Part shown: in pieces, positions 24,001 through 32,746 of the stretch | Layout of the letters: each line of letters starts with the position of its first letter | How positions within the stretch are numbered: position 1 is the first letter of the stretch | Translations under genes and position numbers: made by a program | Notes under the pieces: generated by a model | Told to the model about the DNA's origin: nothing | Database searches by the model: none | What the model saw: the letters and a program-made list of their open reading frames with translations, nothing else | DNA from: Labia minor | Lineage: Eukaryota; Arthropoda; Insecta; Dermaptera; Spongiphoridae | DNA length: 64,000 nt | Direction of reading: 5' to 3' | Assembly (NCBI GenBank): GCA_963082975.1 | Contig: OY720347.1 | Span: 44,095,155-44,159,154, forward strand

Positions 24001-27000
24001 ATGCACATTTAACAAATAATAAATTTAAAATATAACACATATAATGTTTAACAATTAAAAAATATGGTTATATTGTAACGATTATTTTTTAAAAATTATT
24101 TATCCCCATACATTAAAGACATATATTATTTAAAATAGTACAGTATAATATAAAGTATAGGCTTTATACAATTGGGACACAAATTTTTTAATAATATCGG
24201 TTGTTGTATGTAATTAGATATGAGATTATCTTTGTTTTAGACAGATGGTTTTCGACGCAGAGCTGGCACTGGAATTTCAGATGGAATTCCACGTTATCTT
24301 CTTGTTCATGAATTACCTCCTACACAAGATTGGTGGTGTGCCACCATTTCTGGTTCAAGAAGATCTACACTCACTTTGAGGAGAGATTTAAATAATCACG
24401 GCACATCTTCAATTTGGAGATCTTCTACGTTACAACCAAGACGTCAAAACCACTCCTCTTTCTCTTGTATTGCTCCAATTTCAAAATCGAAACGAGTAAG
24501 AAGACAACATTCTACACCTGCTATGTTATCTCAACATCATAAGTATAAAATTGGAAATTATTCAATACACATTATACATATAAATTACTTATATTCTATT
24601 TTAATTGGCATTTTAAGTTATAATCTACCCACAAGATCCTCACTAATTCGCCGATTATTTATTTCAACTCCAAATGAAACATCATTTAGTAGATCATCTC
24701 CAAATGAGAGTGTAAATTCTATAATTGAACAAGAACTCTTTTCTCAAGAAAATATTTTAAGGAATATATCAAATATGAAAGAAGGATGGTTAGGGTACAT
24801 TTCTATTTGTGGATGGCTTCCTTGCTTGTGTTACGGATTGACAACACTTATATGGCAAGCTTTACGTGTCTTTACAGACTTTTGGCTTACACGATGGACG
24901 GATAGTGCTCAACAGGAAGTAAATAAACAAAATTTTGTCAAAAATAAATTCTAGACAAAAGTAATTTTAAATATATATATATATATATATACGTATATTT
25001 TTATACGTATACAGATTGGGGAAGGCAATACGCCACCTGAATCTATATCAAAAACTAAATATATTCCAGTGAAAAAACATGTTTCAAATAAAGCTTTAAA
25101 GTCAAAGAAAGGTTAATTCAGCAGTCAAATTCATTTTTAATTTTTATTTTTTTTTGTCATTTAAAGGTTAATTTATTTTTAAAATTATTTTTTATTATAG
25201 ATCTATAATCTATGACTTGAAAAAAAACAATTTTTATTTGTAACCCTTTTAATCAGACGAATATCTTGTCTAATTCTAATTACAAATAAAAATATTCATA
25301 ATTCATCATTTCAATGAGAAAATATTAATTAAATATTTCAAGATTATGAATTACTTTTAGCATCAGGATGAAAATCTATGGTTCTTCGAGAGATATGCTT
25401 GGTTAACTTTACTAAGTCTGTTTTTTTCTGCTGGATCTCATGGATTTGGATTCTGGTCTGGAGCTAGAGGAAGAAGACACCTTCATGAAAAACTCTCATC
25501 CACTGTTCTGGTGAATGCTTCTCCAAAGTGGCTAACAACTACTCCATTTGGGAAACTTGCTGACCGTTTTTCAACTGATATGGCTATTGTTGATAAAGTA
25601 ATGATTTTAATATAATAATAAAATTTAAATTAAATTATTTTTTTTTATCAATTGGAGGGGCCTTGTCCTTCATAGAAACATGGCACTAGATTTTTATTGC
25701 CAAGTAGTGCAGGACTTCTACCTGTTATCCCCCCCAGTGGCGTACCGTGAGGTTCTTGCGCCTGGGAAACTGAGAAATTAGCGCCCCCTTTCTTATATAT
25801 ATTTAATTTAATTTTTTTTAAAGAATATTAATGACCCTAATTTTGCGCCCCCTAAATTTGGCGCCCGGGGACATATGTCCCCCCCTGCCCCCGAGGCTTA
25901 TTTACCGCATCTAAGCATTACTACAGTAGTGCTTTTGTTCTTCTTGATACAATCTTTCTGCACATATTTTCTCCAGTTTTTTAGACATTTTTATAAATAA
26001 TAGACATAATAATAAAATTTAAATTATTTTTTCCAACATTAAATGAATCAAATAAATAAAATATAACATAAAATAAATATAAAATATAATAAATAAAAAA
26101 TGAAACAATCAATTCAGATAAAATAATCATTAAACTACTTTCATTTTCGACATTCATTAATAAAAAAAATAATCAAATTTTTACATTTCAAACTTAGGAA
26201 TAATTCAAATATCAAAATATTTGATAAATTACGATTTATTGATTATATTATATTTTATATAATTTAAAGATTTATTTAATTAATATTTTGAAATTAATAT
26301 ATTTAGTTTAGAAAGATTATTTTTTTTAGTTTTAGTTTATGTGATATAATTATATATTCATTCAAATATTCTCTTTTTTAGTTAATTTAAAATATTATAT
26401 ATTTAATAAATATATTCACTTGTATTAATTTAATTAAATGTTTTGTTATTTAATTTTAGAAATTATGTCCAGCTGTTCAAAGATTAAGCCAGTTTGGATT
26501 GCTTTGTGCTTCTGCTATTTTTGTCAATATTTGCATTGCTCCTTGGTTCTTAATTGCAGCTGTTCCAATTTCGGTCGCTTATTATTTTATTCAACGAATT
26601 TATAGAACCACTTCTCAACAAATTCAAAGGTATGTTTTTCAATTATTAATTTTATTTTTATTTTTAACGAATTATTATTAATTTATTTTACTTTCATTAA
26701 TAATTTAATAGTTTAGATGCATTGGGTCGTGGTCCACTTTTAGCTCATGTATCAGATACACTACTTGGGAGATCAACAATACGAGCTTTTGGTCAACAAC
26801 ATAAATATATTAGAGAATTTATTGAGAAATTAGATCGTCATGTGGTAGCTTATTTAATTTTGGATGCTTCAGCTCGATGGCTAGGAATTGCGCTGGTAAT
26901 TTATTAAACATAAATTGAATTCATTAAAAAGAAGAAATATATATATATTTTATATTGCTTTATATAATATATAAAATATATATATATACATGTCCAATTT

Positions 27001-30000
27001 TAAATTATTAGATATTAGATGTTGGAGAATAATTGAAAATGTGTAATTTTTATTGAACTTTTTTAATATTTTTAATTATTATTAATTTTTAATTTTGATC
27101 CCATTTCAAAAAAAACTAACTAGATTATGATTATAATAATTTTAAATTTTATTAATCAATTTTTTTTTGAATTGTTAATTTCATTCTTAATTTTGAAACC
27201 TCTCATATAGGTATATTTTATTATTTTTTAATTAACTAATAATTAATTAATATTCAGTCTTTTTTTTCTTCAGAGACTAAAGTAAAGTATTAAATGTGCC
27301 ACTCAGAAGTCAAAGCGATTAACTCCATATATAAACAAACTGAGAAAATCAATCCCAAAGTTGACAGCTTGTAGGAAATTCAAGGGATAATGATTACAGA
27401 AAAATGTTTATTGCATTGCAATATTAAGATTATCAAGTTCATTATTCACTTCATATGTTGCAGATTACATTACTTTACTAGCAAAATTATAAAAATTGGA
27501 GTTAATCGGTTTGGCTTCTGAGTGGTACAATATAAATAGATGGAAGATATTTTTTTAATATTCCAAAATTCTTTTTATATTATAAAATTTTTATATTTGT
27601 TTTATTTTAAGGACTATATTGGTGCTTTTATTGTGTTTCTTTCTTCAATTGCAACAATCACTGCTGCAAGTTCATATCCTGAACGCGTTACTCCATCTTT
27701 GGTTGGATTGGCAATAAACTACACACTTCTTGTTCCTGTTTACTTAAATTGGGTAGTTAAATTTGCTGCAGATGTGGATATTTATATGTCTGCAGCTGAT
27801 CGTATTTATTCTTGTATTGATTCAGTAGAAATTGAACAACATATTGGAGTGGGTAAGGTTCTCATTTAATATTAAATAGATTAAATTAAAAAGTTAATTT
27901 TTTTTATTTTCAAGATAATGGATTAAAAGTAGAAGATACATGGCCTGAAAAGGGAGAAATTCATTTTGATCGTGTAACCTTAAGATATGGCCGTGATCTT
28001 GAACCAATTATTAAAAATTTAACTTTACATATTCCACCAGGACAAAAGGTTGATTGATGGATATTGAGAATATATTTTCTATTTGAGTTATTTTAATTAC
28101 CTTATTAAATCTTTACGATTTTTTGCTGAAAAATACTTATAATCATTACAGGTGGGCATCGTTGGCCGAACTGGAAGTGGGAAATCGACCCTTTTGATGT
28201 CTCTCTTTGGTATGGTACATATAGAATCTCCCCCAGATGGTGGAATACGAATTGATGGTGTTGATATTAGAAAATTAACTGCTTGCATATTACGTTCAAG
28301 AATTTCTTCTATTCCTCAAGATTCCATTATATTTTCTGGATCAATTAGGTACCTTTATATTATTTATTATTTTGAATCTCAAGAGGCCTTATAGGCCTAA
28401 ATAAAGGGTTATATGAACCTCCTCCTCCAGTTATCCCTGTCTTATGTTATGACCACCTGTCATGGATTATCAACTTTATTAGGTCATACTTGATTAACCC
28501 TGACCTTTATAATTAAAATTATTAAATCAATCTAATAATCTAAATATACATATATATATAATTTAGGGATAATTTAGATCCGAAGAAAAAATATTCAGAT
28601 CAAGAATTATGGCATAGTCTTGAAATGGTACAACTCAAAGATTTTGTCAAGTCCTTTACAAATGGATTAGGTAAGTTAGTATACCAGGTATATTCTTTTA
28701 CTTTTATTAATAGCATATATATTCTTCAAATTAAATTTAGATATTTTTGTTATTAGTAAAATTGATATCGATTTGCTCTTCATAGATATTAATTGACTTT
28801 AAAAGCTTATTTATTCTACCAAATTATTTAAAAGAACTATTAATATTTGTCAACTGGTAAACATTTTACCGAAGATTGATTGATTTGATTTTAAATTTTT
28901 TATATATTTATACATAATCAAATATTAAATTTTAATTATTATTTATAATAATTTCAAATAACTTATTGATTGTTATTTCCTAATATTTCAATTCACTATG
29001 ATCTATCAATTTCAATATCAAAGCCATAATTGCTTGTTTATTCTCGGTGTTTATTATATTGAAAGGTATTTCCTTAGATACTTTGATTTCTCCTGATACC
29101 TTTGGAAGTGCTGGTGAACATCAACTGCTTACTGTTGCTAGAGCATTTCTTCGTGGATCCAAATGTGTTACTTTGGATGAGGCAACTGCAGCTCTTGATG
29201 CAGTTACTGAAAGACAGCTATTGCAAGCTATTCGACATGCGTTTGAAGGAAAAACTATAGTTGCTGTTGCAGTAAGTGTATACGTTTTTAAAAACAAACA
29301 AATATTTATTTTAAGATTCCTAAAAAATTATTCCTTTCACATACCTCTATATATTAAGGAGAAGTATATTGACTCTAGTAATTATTTTTCTTCAAACTCA
29401 TTTTGTTAAATCTGTTTTTATAAGGTTTTTTTATGGGTATTTCAAAAAGCTATTTGTTCTTTGGCAGATCTTCACTAAAAAAATAATTTATATATTGATA
29501 TATGTACGTATATCAGATATTAGTTTTACAATAAAAATCATAAAAAATATAAAATTTAATAAGGCTAATTTTTAATCAATTTATTCTTGTCAAGAATAAA
29601 CCTTTTGTTGGTTGAGTAACAAACAATATAAATTAATCAACTTCATACTTCATCGACAAGTGGAAGGGAGTCTTATAGTAGATGTAGCTAAAAGAGGAGG
29701 AGGTGTTGGAAAATGAAATTCCATATAAAATGATCTTTTTTCAAAACCATCTTTAAAAATTTTAATTAAACAAAGAGTTATATACTTGAATATAAAAAAT
29801 TGTTAAGAAATTATCAAAAAATTGAAATTAAGGCTATCAGCCAAAAACAAATTAGTTCTATTTCCAGAAATTGCAATCACTTATTTTACTAACCACCTCA
29901 TTTTTATAATAAATTTCATTAAAATATAAAAATCTACTACTTTTAAATTTATTAAATGACATAATTTCTAAAAAATAATGAATGAAAAATATGACTAATT

Positions 30001-30318
30001 CGCCATTTTTTATTTATTTTAAACATATCTAAAAGACAATATCGTATCTGTAACCATTTATTATAACCAGCCAAAAAATCATTTTTATTGAACCTTTTTT
30101 TAATGATAGTAGGATATACTAAAAAATCTTACTAATCTATCAATATATAAAAGATATAGAAATAAATTGTATTGGTTTTTTAGCATCGTATCAGCACACT
30201 CATGGAATGTGATCGATTATTAGTATTAGAAGCAGGTCAAGGAATTGTTGAAGATGGACACCCAGAAGAATTATTAGCTTGTCCAACATCTCGTCTTCAT
30301 GCATTTCTTGATCATTAA
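11556..30318 (+). CDS. Sur: Sulfonylurea receptor (ABCC8/9-like ABC protein), complete
   Basis: SUR proteins are ABCC-family membrane proteins whose vertebrate members gate Kir6 K-ATP channels; the insect role is less settled. Exons: 11556-11680, 13724-13994, 14965-15162, 15390-15593, 16313-16489, 16771-16929, 17085-17252, 17988-18125, 19756-19918, 20013-20197, 21059-21236, 21313-21418, 21626-21917, 22023-22163, 22225-22407, 23565-23657, 24241-24542, 24636-24918, 25015-25068, 25361-25597, 26460-26629, 26712-26895, 27612-27852, 27915-28048, 28152-28348, 28567-28670, 29066-29271, 30184-30318. The sum is 5028 nt, divisible by three, with all phases closing: 1675 residues plus stop. Domain order is TMD0-L0-TMD1-NBD1-TMD2-NBD2. 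TRWTDSAQQ at the first helix of TMD2 and the TMD0/L0 make SUR more likely than MRP. Weak points are the donor at 25069 and the intron at 24543-24635. AATAAA lies at 30404. Introns hold mariner, hAT, LINE and short-element insertions, but no exon is damaged. Confidence 0.88.
11975..12036. repeat. (TA)n microsatellite
   Basis: About 60 bp of almost perfect TA dinucleotides in SUR intron 1. A shorter (CA)n run lies at 11508-11528, just before the proposed SUR start codon. Confidence 0.9.
12391..12990 (+). mobile_element. ACTATCTCG-family short element, copy 2 (600 bp)
   Basis: Starts gtgtctccactcgactatctcgcaa and ends ggcgagatagtaaaaatg, so the end sequences actatctcgc and gcgagatagt are mirror images. 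The interior matches 41445-42045, including gaacctcttccggatgagct, ccgtgtaccaaatttc and cacacacatacacagtcatt. No ORF. It lies in SUR intron 1. Confidence 0.8.
13127..13433. mobile_element. hAT-type short element with intact TSD, 307 bp
   Basis: The ends are a perfect 16-bp inverted repeat (cagaggttcttaaact ... agtttaagaacctctg). Both sides are flanked by the same 8 bp, ctctaatt (13119-13126 and 13434-13441), the hAT hallmark. The interior carries repeated cgcggaccccc motifs. The 81-residue minus-strand ORF inside has no recognisable domain. It lies just before SUR exon 2. Confidence 0.9.
14060..14960. other. SUR intron 2, AT-rich, no element seen
   Basis: Long A/T tracts and TA runs only. The 65-residue ORF at 14522-14719 is a composition artefact with no domain. 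No terminal repeats were recognised. Confidence 0.5.
15621..16055 (-). mobile_element. LINE 3' fragment, antisense in SUR intron 4
   Basis: The reverse complement of this block matches the C-terminal part of the LINE at 31.3-31.7 kb and extends further 5', with tataatacaaccggcaattg corresponding to the VVLYG segment. The family tail lies at the low-coordinate end but lacks a clear AGAT run. Several frameshifts. It is the longest of the 3' fragments apart from the main copy. Confidence 0.7.
18279..19583. mobile_element. Possible DNA transposon with CCAGTAATTGAC ends
   Basis: The left end ccagtaattgacc (18279) is mirrored by gtcaattactgg (19572-19583). An internal attgaccacttccggtcaat at ~18872 forms a perfect 7-bp hairpin. 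ORFs at 18375-18608 (+) and 18397-18588 (-) overlap; neither matches a domain I know. A hAT element is nested at 19180-19471. The ends are short, so the element call is tentative. Confidence 0.35.
19180..19471. mobile_element. hAT-type short element with intact TSD, 292 bp
   Basis: Left end cagtggtgtaccgtgagg, right end ctagttacgccactg, flanked on both sides by ttgttaag (19172-19179 and 19472-19479). It is the most complete copy of the family also seen at 357-545 and 25735-25893. It contains cgccccctaaatttggcgcc and ggggacatatgtccc, a near-palindrome. Confidence 0.9.
20316..20404 (+). mobile_element. ACCGACCGACG-family terminal fragment
   Basis: About 90 bp matching only the extreme 3' end of the family (gcatgattcgtggagatatg ... 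ctatcgtcggtcggtaaaa). It lies in SUR intron 10. Confidence 0.8.
20667..20895. mobile_element. GGAGTTAATC-type inverted-repeat element, copy 1
   Basis: Closely related to 27299-27525 over its full length (gcgattaactccacatataa ... ggagttaatcagtttggc). The outermost bases of both ends are eroded here. It lies in SUR intron 10. Confidence 0.7.
21059..22407 (+). other. SUR exons 11-15: nucleotide-binding domain 1
   Basis: Exon 11 starts [14 protein letters not shown], directly continuing VSAG of exon 10. Walker A is GSVGSGKTS (exon 12), the Q-loop region [16 protein letters not shown], the ABC signature LSGGQKQR, Walker B QILLLDDP with Asp in place of the catalytic Glu, D-loop SALD, and the H-loop SSHR. 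Asp at the Walker B end is usual for ABCC NBD1, which makes this site catalytically weak by family precedent. Exons are separated by short introns of roughly 60-210 bp. Confidence 0.87.
22537..23419 (+). mobile_element. Mariner transposon relic in SUR intron 15
   Basis: The ends are a ~30-bp inverted repeat: ccaggtgtagaagtatgaaa on the left and tttcatacttctacccctgg on the right, differing at one position. Between them a broken + strand transposase is readable: [20 protein letters not shown] (N-terminal helix-turn-helix), TGDEKWIYF (first catalytic Asp), and [11 protein letters not shown] (second catalytic Asp). There are multiple stops and a deletion of the segment around the third acidic residue. 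It begins after a TA on the left; the right flank is not TA. Confidence 0.85.
23565..25068 (+). other. SUR exons 16-19: NBD1-TMD2 linker and first TMD2 helix
   Basis: A polar, Arg/Ser-rich linker (many RRS and SSF motifs, about 24241-24760) is followed by the first TMD2 helix ([20 protein letters not shown]) and [14 protein letters not shown]. Exons 17 and 18 are separated by a putative 93-bp intron (24543-24635) that has no in-frame stop, so skipping its removal would simply add 31 residues. Exon 19 is placed as 25015-25068 because a phase-0 donor (CCA|GTGAAA) is needed to join exon 20; the more consensus-looking site at 25112 would shift the frame. Confidence 0.65.
25735..25893. mobile_element. 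hAT-type short element, internally deleted
   Basis: Starts cagtggcgtaccgtgaggtt as in the 19-kb copy, then loses the central ~100 bp. It continues with cgccccctaaatttggcgcc and ends within cccccctgcccccgaggc, without the right terminus. It lies in SUR intron 20. Confidence 0.75.
25900..26440. other. Remainder of SUR intron 20, AT-rich
   Basis: AT-rich sequence between the short hAT element and SUR exon 21. No gene or repeat terminus recognised. Confidence 0.5.
27299..27525. mobile_element. GGAGTTAATC-type inverted-repeat element, copy 2 (227 bp)
   Basis: A 29-bp terminal inverted repeat with two mismatches: left ccactcagaagtcaaagcga, right tcggtttggcttctgagtgg. Non-coding interior. Related to 20667-20895. 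It lies in SUR intron 22. Confidence 0.85.
27915..30318 (+). other. SUR exons 24-28: nucleotide-binding domain 2
   Basis: Walker [11 protein letters not shown]-loop aromatic in [10 protein letters not shown]-loop [19 protein letters not shown], signature [14 protein letters not shown], Walker [12 protein letters not shown] with the catalytic Glu, and AxxHR split across the last intron (VAVA|HR). The signature departs from the SQGQRQL seen in vertebrate SUR: Q to A, Q to E and R to H by my reading. The C-terminus ends LHAFLDH. Stop TAA at 30316-30318. Confidence 0.85.
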
Positions 30319-30734
30319 TTTATTATAAATTTAAGACTGAATATAAAATCAATTTACGTTATTGTATTTATTTAAATTTTAGATACATTTATTATTATAG
30401 ATAAATAAAATATATAAACTTATATTTAAATACACATAAATATACCTTTATTTAAAGTGTTTTCTCCCTTTTTTTATCATTCACTTCTTTCCTATAATCA
30501 TGTTTAAATATGTATGAATCTTAATTTTAAATAATTATTTAATAGTTTGTTCTATTTATACTTAAAGTCTAATCCGCTAATGTGACTAAATTTTCTCTTT
30601 TTCTTTTAAAGTTAAATAAAATATAGATCCTCAGAAAAATTAGTTTTGTTCGATATTTTTACTTTTATTAAAAAATAAAATTTTTAAAAGAATAATTTAC
30701 AAATCAGTAAAATTTACTATACATATCAGATATA

Positions 30735-31711
30735 TTTATTCAGAAAAAACTAGTACGTATGATTCAAATTTCTCTAGAGGGTAGTAAAGGAAGAGTAAGA
30801 TGTGACGATCAATTGTCAGAAACTTTCGAAATTCGGAATGGGTTAAAACAAGGGGACGCACTATCACCAATTTTATTTAATTTAGTACTGGAATATGTAA
30901 TTAGACAAATTAGGGAAAAATCAAACGGAATCCAACTAAACAAAAAAATTGTACATAATAGGTTACGCAGACGACTTAAATATAATAAGAGATTCGGCAA
31001 TTATAATTAAAAATAGCGTAGGAAAATTAATCGAAGGAGGAAAAGAGGAGGGGCTAGAAATTAGCAGTGCTAAGACAAAGTATTTAGTAACAGAGAGGAT
31101 TAGTATTAATACACAAAGTCCCAACACACAAAATGTAGAATTCAAAAATGTAGAAAAATTTAAATTCTTAGGTTCTGTAATCACAAAGGATAATAATATT
31201 CGAGAAGATTTTAAAGCGAGGTTGCAATTGGGAAACGCCTGTTTTCATGAAGTAAGGAGCTTATCACGTCAAAATTATTATCAAAGGGGATAAAAATTAA
31301 ATTATATAAAACAATTATTTTACCGGTTGTATTATATGGGTGTTAGGAGAGGAGAATAGATTTATTTAGCATTTATGGGCCAAAGAAAGAGGTCCCCGGG
31401 GAATGGCGGAGACTGCATAACGAGGAATTGTATGACCTCTATACATCTCCAGATATAGTTAGAATTATAAAATTGAGTAAGGGCAGGGCACGTGGCTAGA
31501 ATGGGAAAGGAAAGAATGGCGAAAAATATATTGGTGGAAAGACCGATTGGGAAACGTCCGCTTGGAAGACCAAAGATGTGGTGGGTGGACAATGTAGATG
31601 GGAGAGGGTTGGAGTTGGATGGTTATAGCTCAGGGACACTTGGGATATGTGGTCGCTGCGGCCAAGAACTTTCCAGTACCGTAGAGCCACAGAGATAGAT
31701 AGATAGATCAG
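30735..31711 (+). mobile_element. LINE (non-LTR retrotransposon) 3' half
   Basis: Reverse-transcriptase part: NGLKQGDALSPILFNLVLEY, then after one frameshift IIGYADDLNIIRDS (the YADD catalytic box), then NVEKFKFLGSVITKDNNIRE. After another frameshift come VVLYG-like codons and the C-terminal tail ARMGKERMAKNILVERPIGK followed by RPLGRPKMWWVDNVDG. It ends cagagatagatagatagat. The 5' part (endonuclease, start of RT) is missing, as expected of 5'-truncated LINE insertions. Fragments of the same 3' end occur at least six more times in the window. Confidence 0.85.
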
Positions 31712-31988
31712 ATATATTTAACGTATTCAAATATTTATATTAGATTTGTGTGTTATGTATATATATAATAAAATTATTTGATAGAAATTTCACAAGGAAT
31801 CCCATGACATTTTTTTTTATAAAATTTTCTATAAACAATGGACATTTTTAAATTATATTATCTTGAAATCTATTTAACTATTCGATAAAATTTAAAAAGA
31901 AAAAAAATCATTTATTTTTAAGGAAATATTGATTTTCTTTAAATCATTTGAATCCTATTATTTACTTATAATTTATAAAATAAGTAAT

Positions 31989-32525
31989 GTCAAACTCCCA
32001 CGTGTGTCCATTACAATTAAGAATAAGTTATGTTAGTCACGTTCACACTTCCACATGTGTACATTACAATTAAAATAAGTTTATGATTCGACATAATTTA
32101 CAATATGTCAATCAACCTTCTTAAAATTAAGGGGTCTTAGCAATTAACAGGTAAAACACCTAGCAAGGGTCGTTCAATTGAAAATTATAAAGTTGCTGTC
32201 AAACATGACCCTTGGAAGAGAAACTTTCCAAACATGTGTCTCGGAAAAACCCTTCTTCATTTTCATTCCCCCCTTTTTTTCTTCTCCCCTATTCAGGTAA
32301 TATAAAAGAGAAGCAACGGGCCACTAGAGCGACTAGATGTAGACGAGAGATATTTTTAGAACAGACTGGAGTGTGTTCCAATGCATTACCTTTTCGGCCT
32401 TTGTATGACTGTATAAATTGTAACTTAAACTCACGAATAAAATTCTTACTTTTCTTAATTAAAATAATTGCCTTTTATTCTTTACCCTTTAATTACCCAT
32501 TATACCCGTGGGTAAGGTAAACACA
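31989..32525 (+). repeat. Candidate solo LTR or transcribed repeat
   Basis: Starts tgtcaaactcccacgtgtgt and contains two ~34-bp tandem related units (31998-32031 and 32052-32085). Further along are a TATA-like aatataaaagagaag (about 32300), a downstream GC-richer segment and an AATAAA (32436), and it ends near gggtaaggtaaacaca. The order TATA, then AATAAA, within TG...CA suggests an LTR. No matching 4-6 bp flanking duplication could be found, so this stays tentative. The 102-residue ORF is unsupported. Confidence 0.35.
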
Positions 32526-32746
32526 TAACTAATATTTCTAATAATGTAGTAAGACGTCTGAAACGACTTATCATAAATTAAATTCTAGGATATTTATTCA
32601 AAGTAAGATTGATTATTTATCAATCGAAATCTTAAACCTTATGAAAAAATGAGAATAATTAAAACTCAAAATTTTCTTAAATGAATGAAATATTTTTCAA
32701 TATTTTATTAAAATGCATAGCTAAATAAAAGCAATCGTAGTTACAA

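Larger units (their letters stand above)
25361..27852 (+). other. SUR exons 20-23: second transmembrane domain
   Basis: Landmarks are [20 protein letters not shown] and [30 protein letters not shown], the conserved coupling helix region of ABCC TMD2, then [17 protein letters not shown], the second intracellular loop. Exon 23 gives [20 protein letters not shown], the last helix before NBD2. The large intron 25598-26459 carries a short hAT element; the intron 26896-27611 carries a 227-bp inverted-repeat element. Confidence 0.85.

Noticed and set aside
25069..25111. Extension of SUR exon 19 to the better-looking donor at 25112
   Set aside because: It leaves one extra base and shifts exon 20 into a stop codon; the phase-0 donor at 25069 keeps the frame.
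32212..32520. 102-codon ORF on the + strand
   Set aside because: No domain, odd composition, and it overlaps a block with TATA/AATAAA order typical of an LTR.
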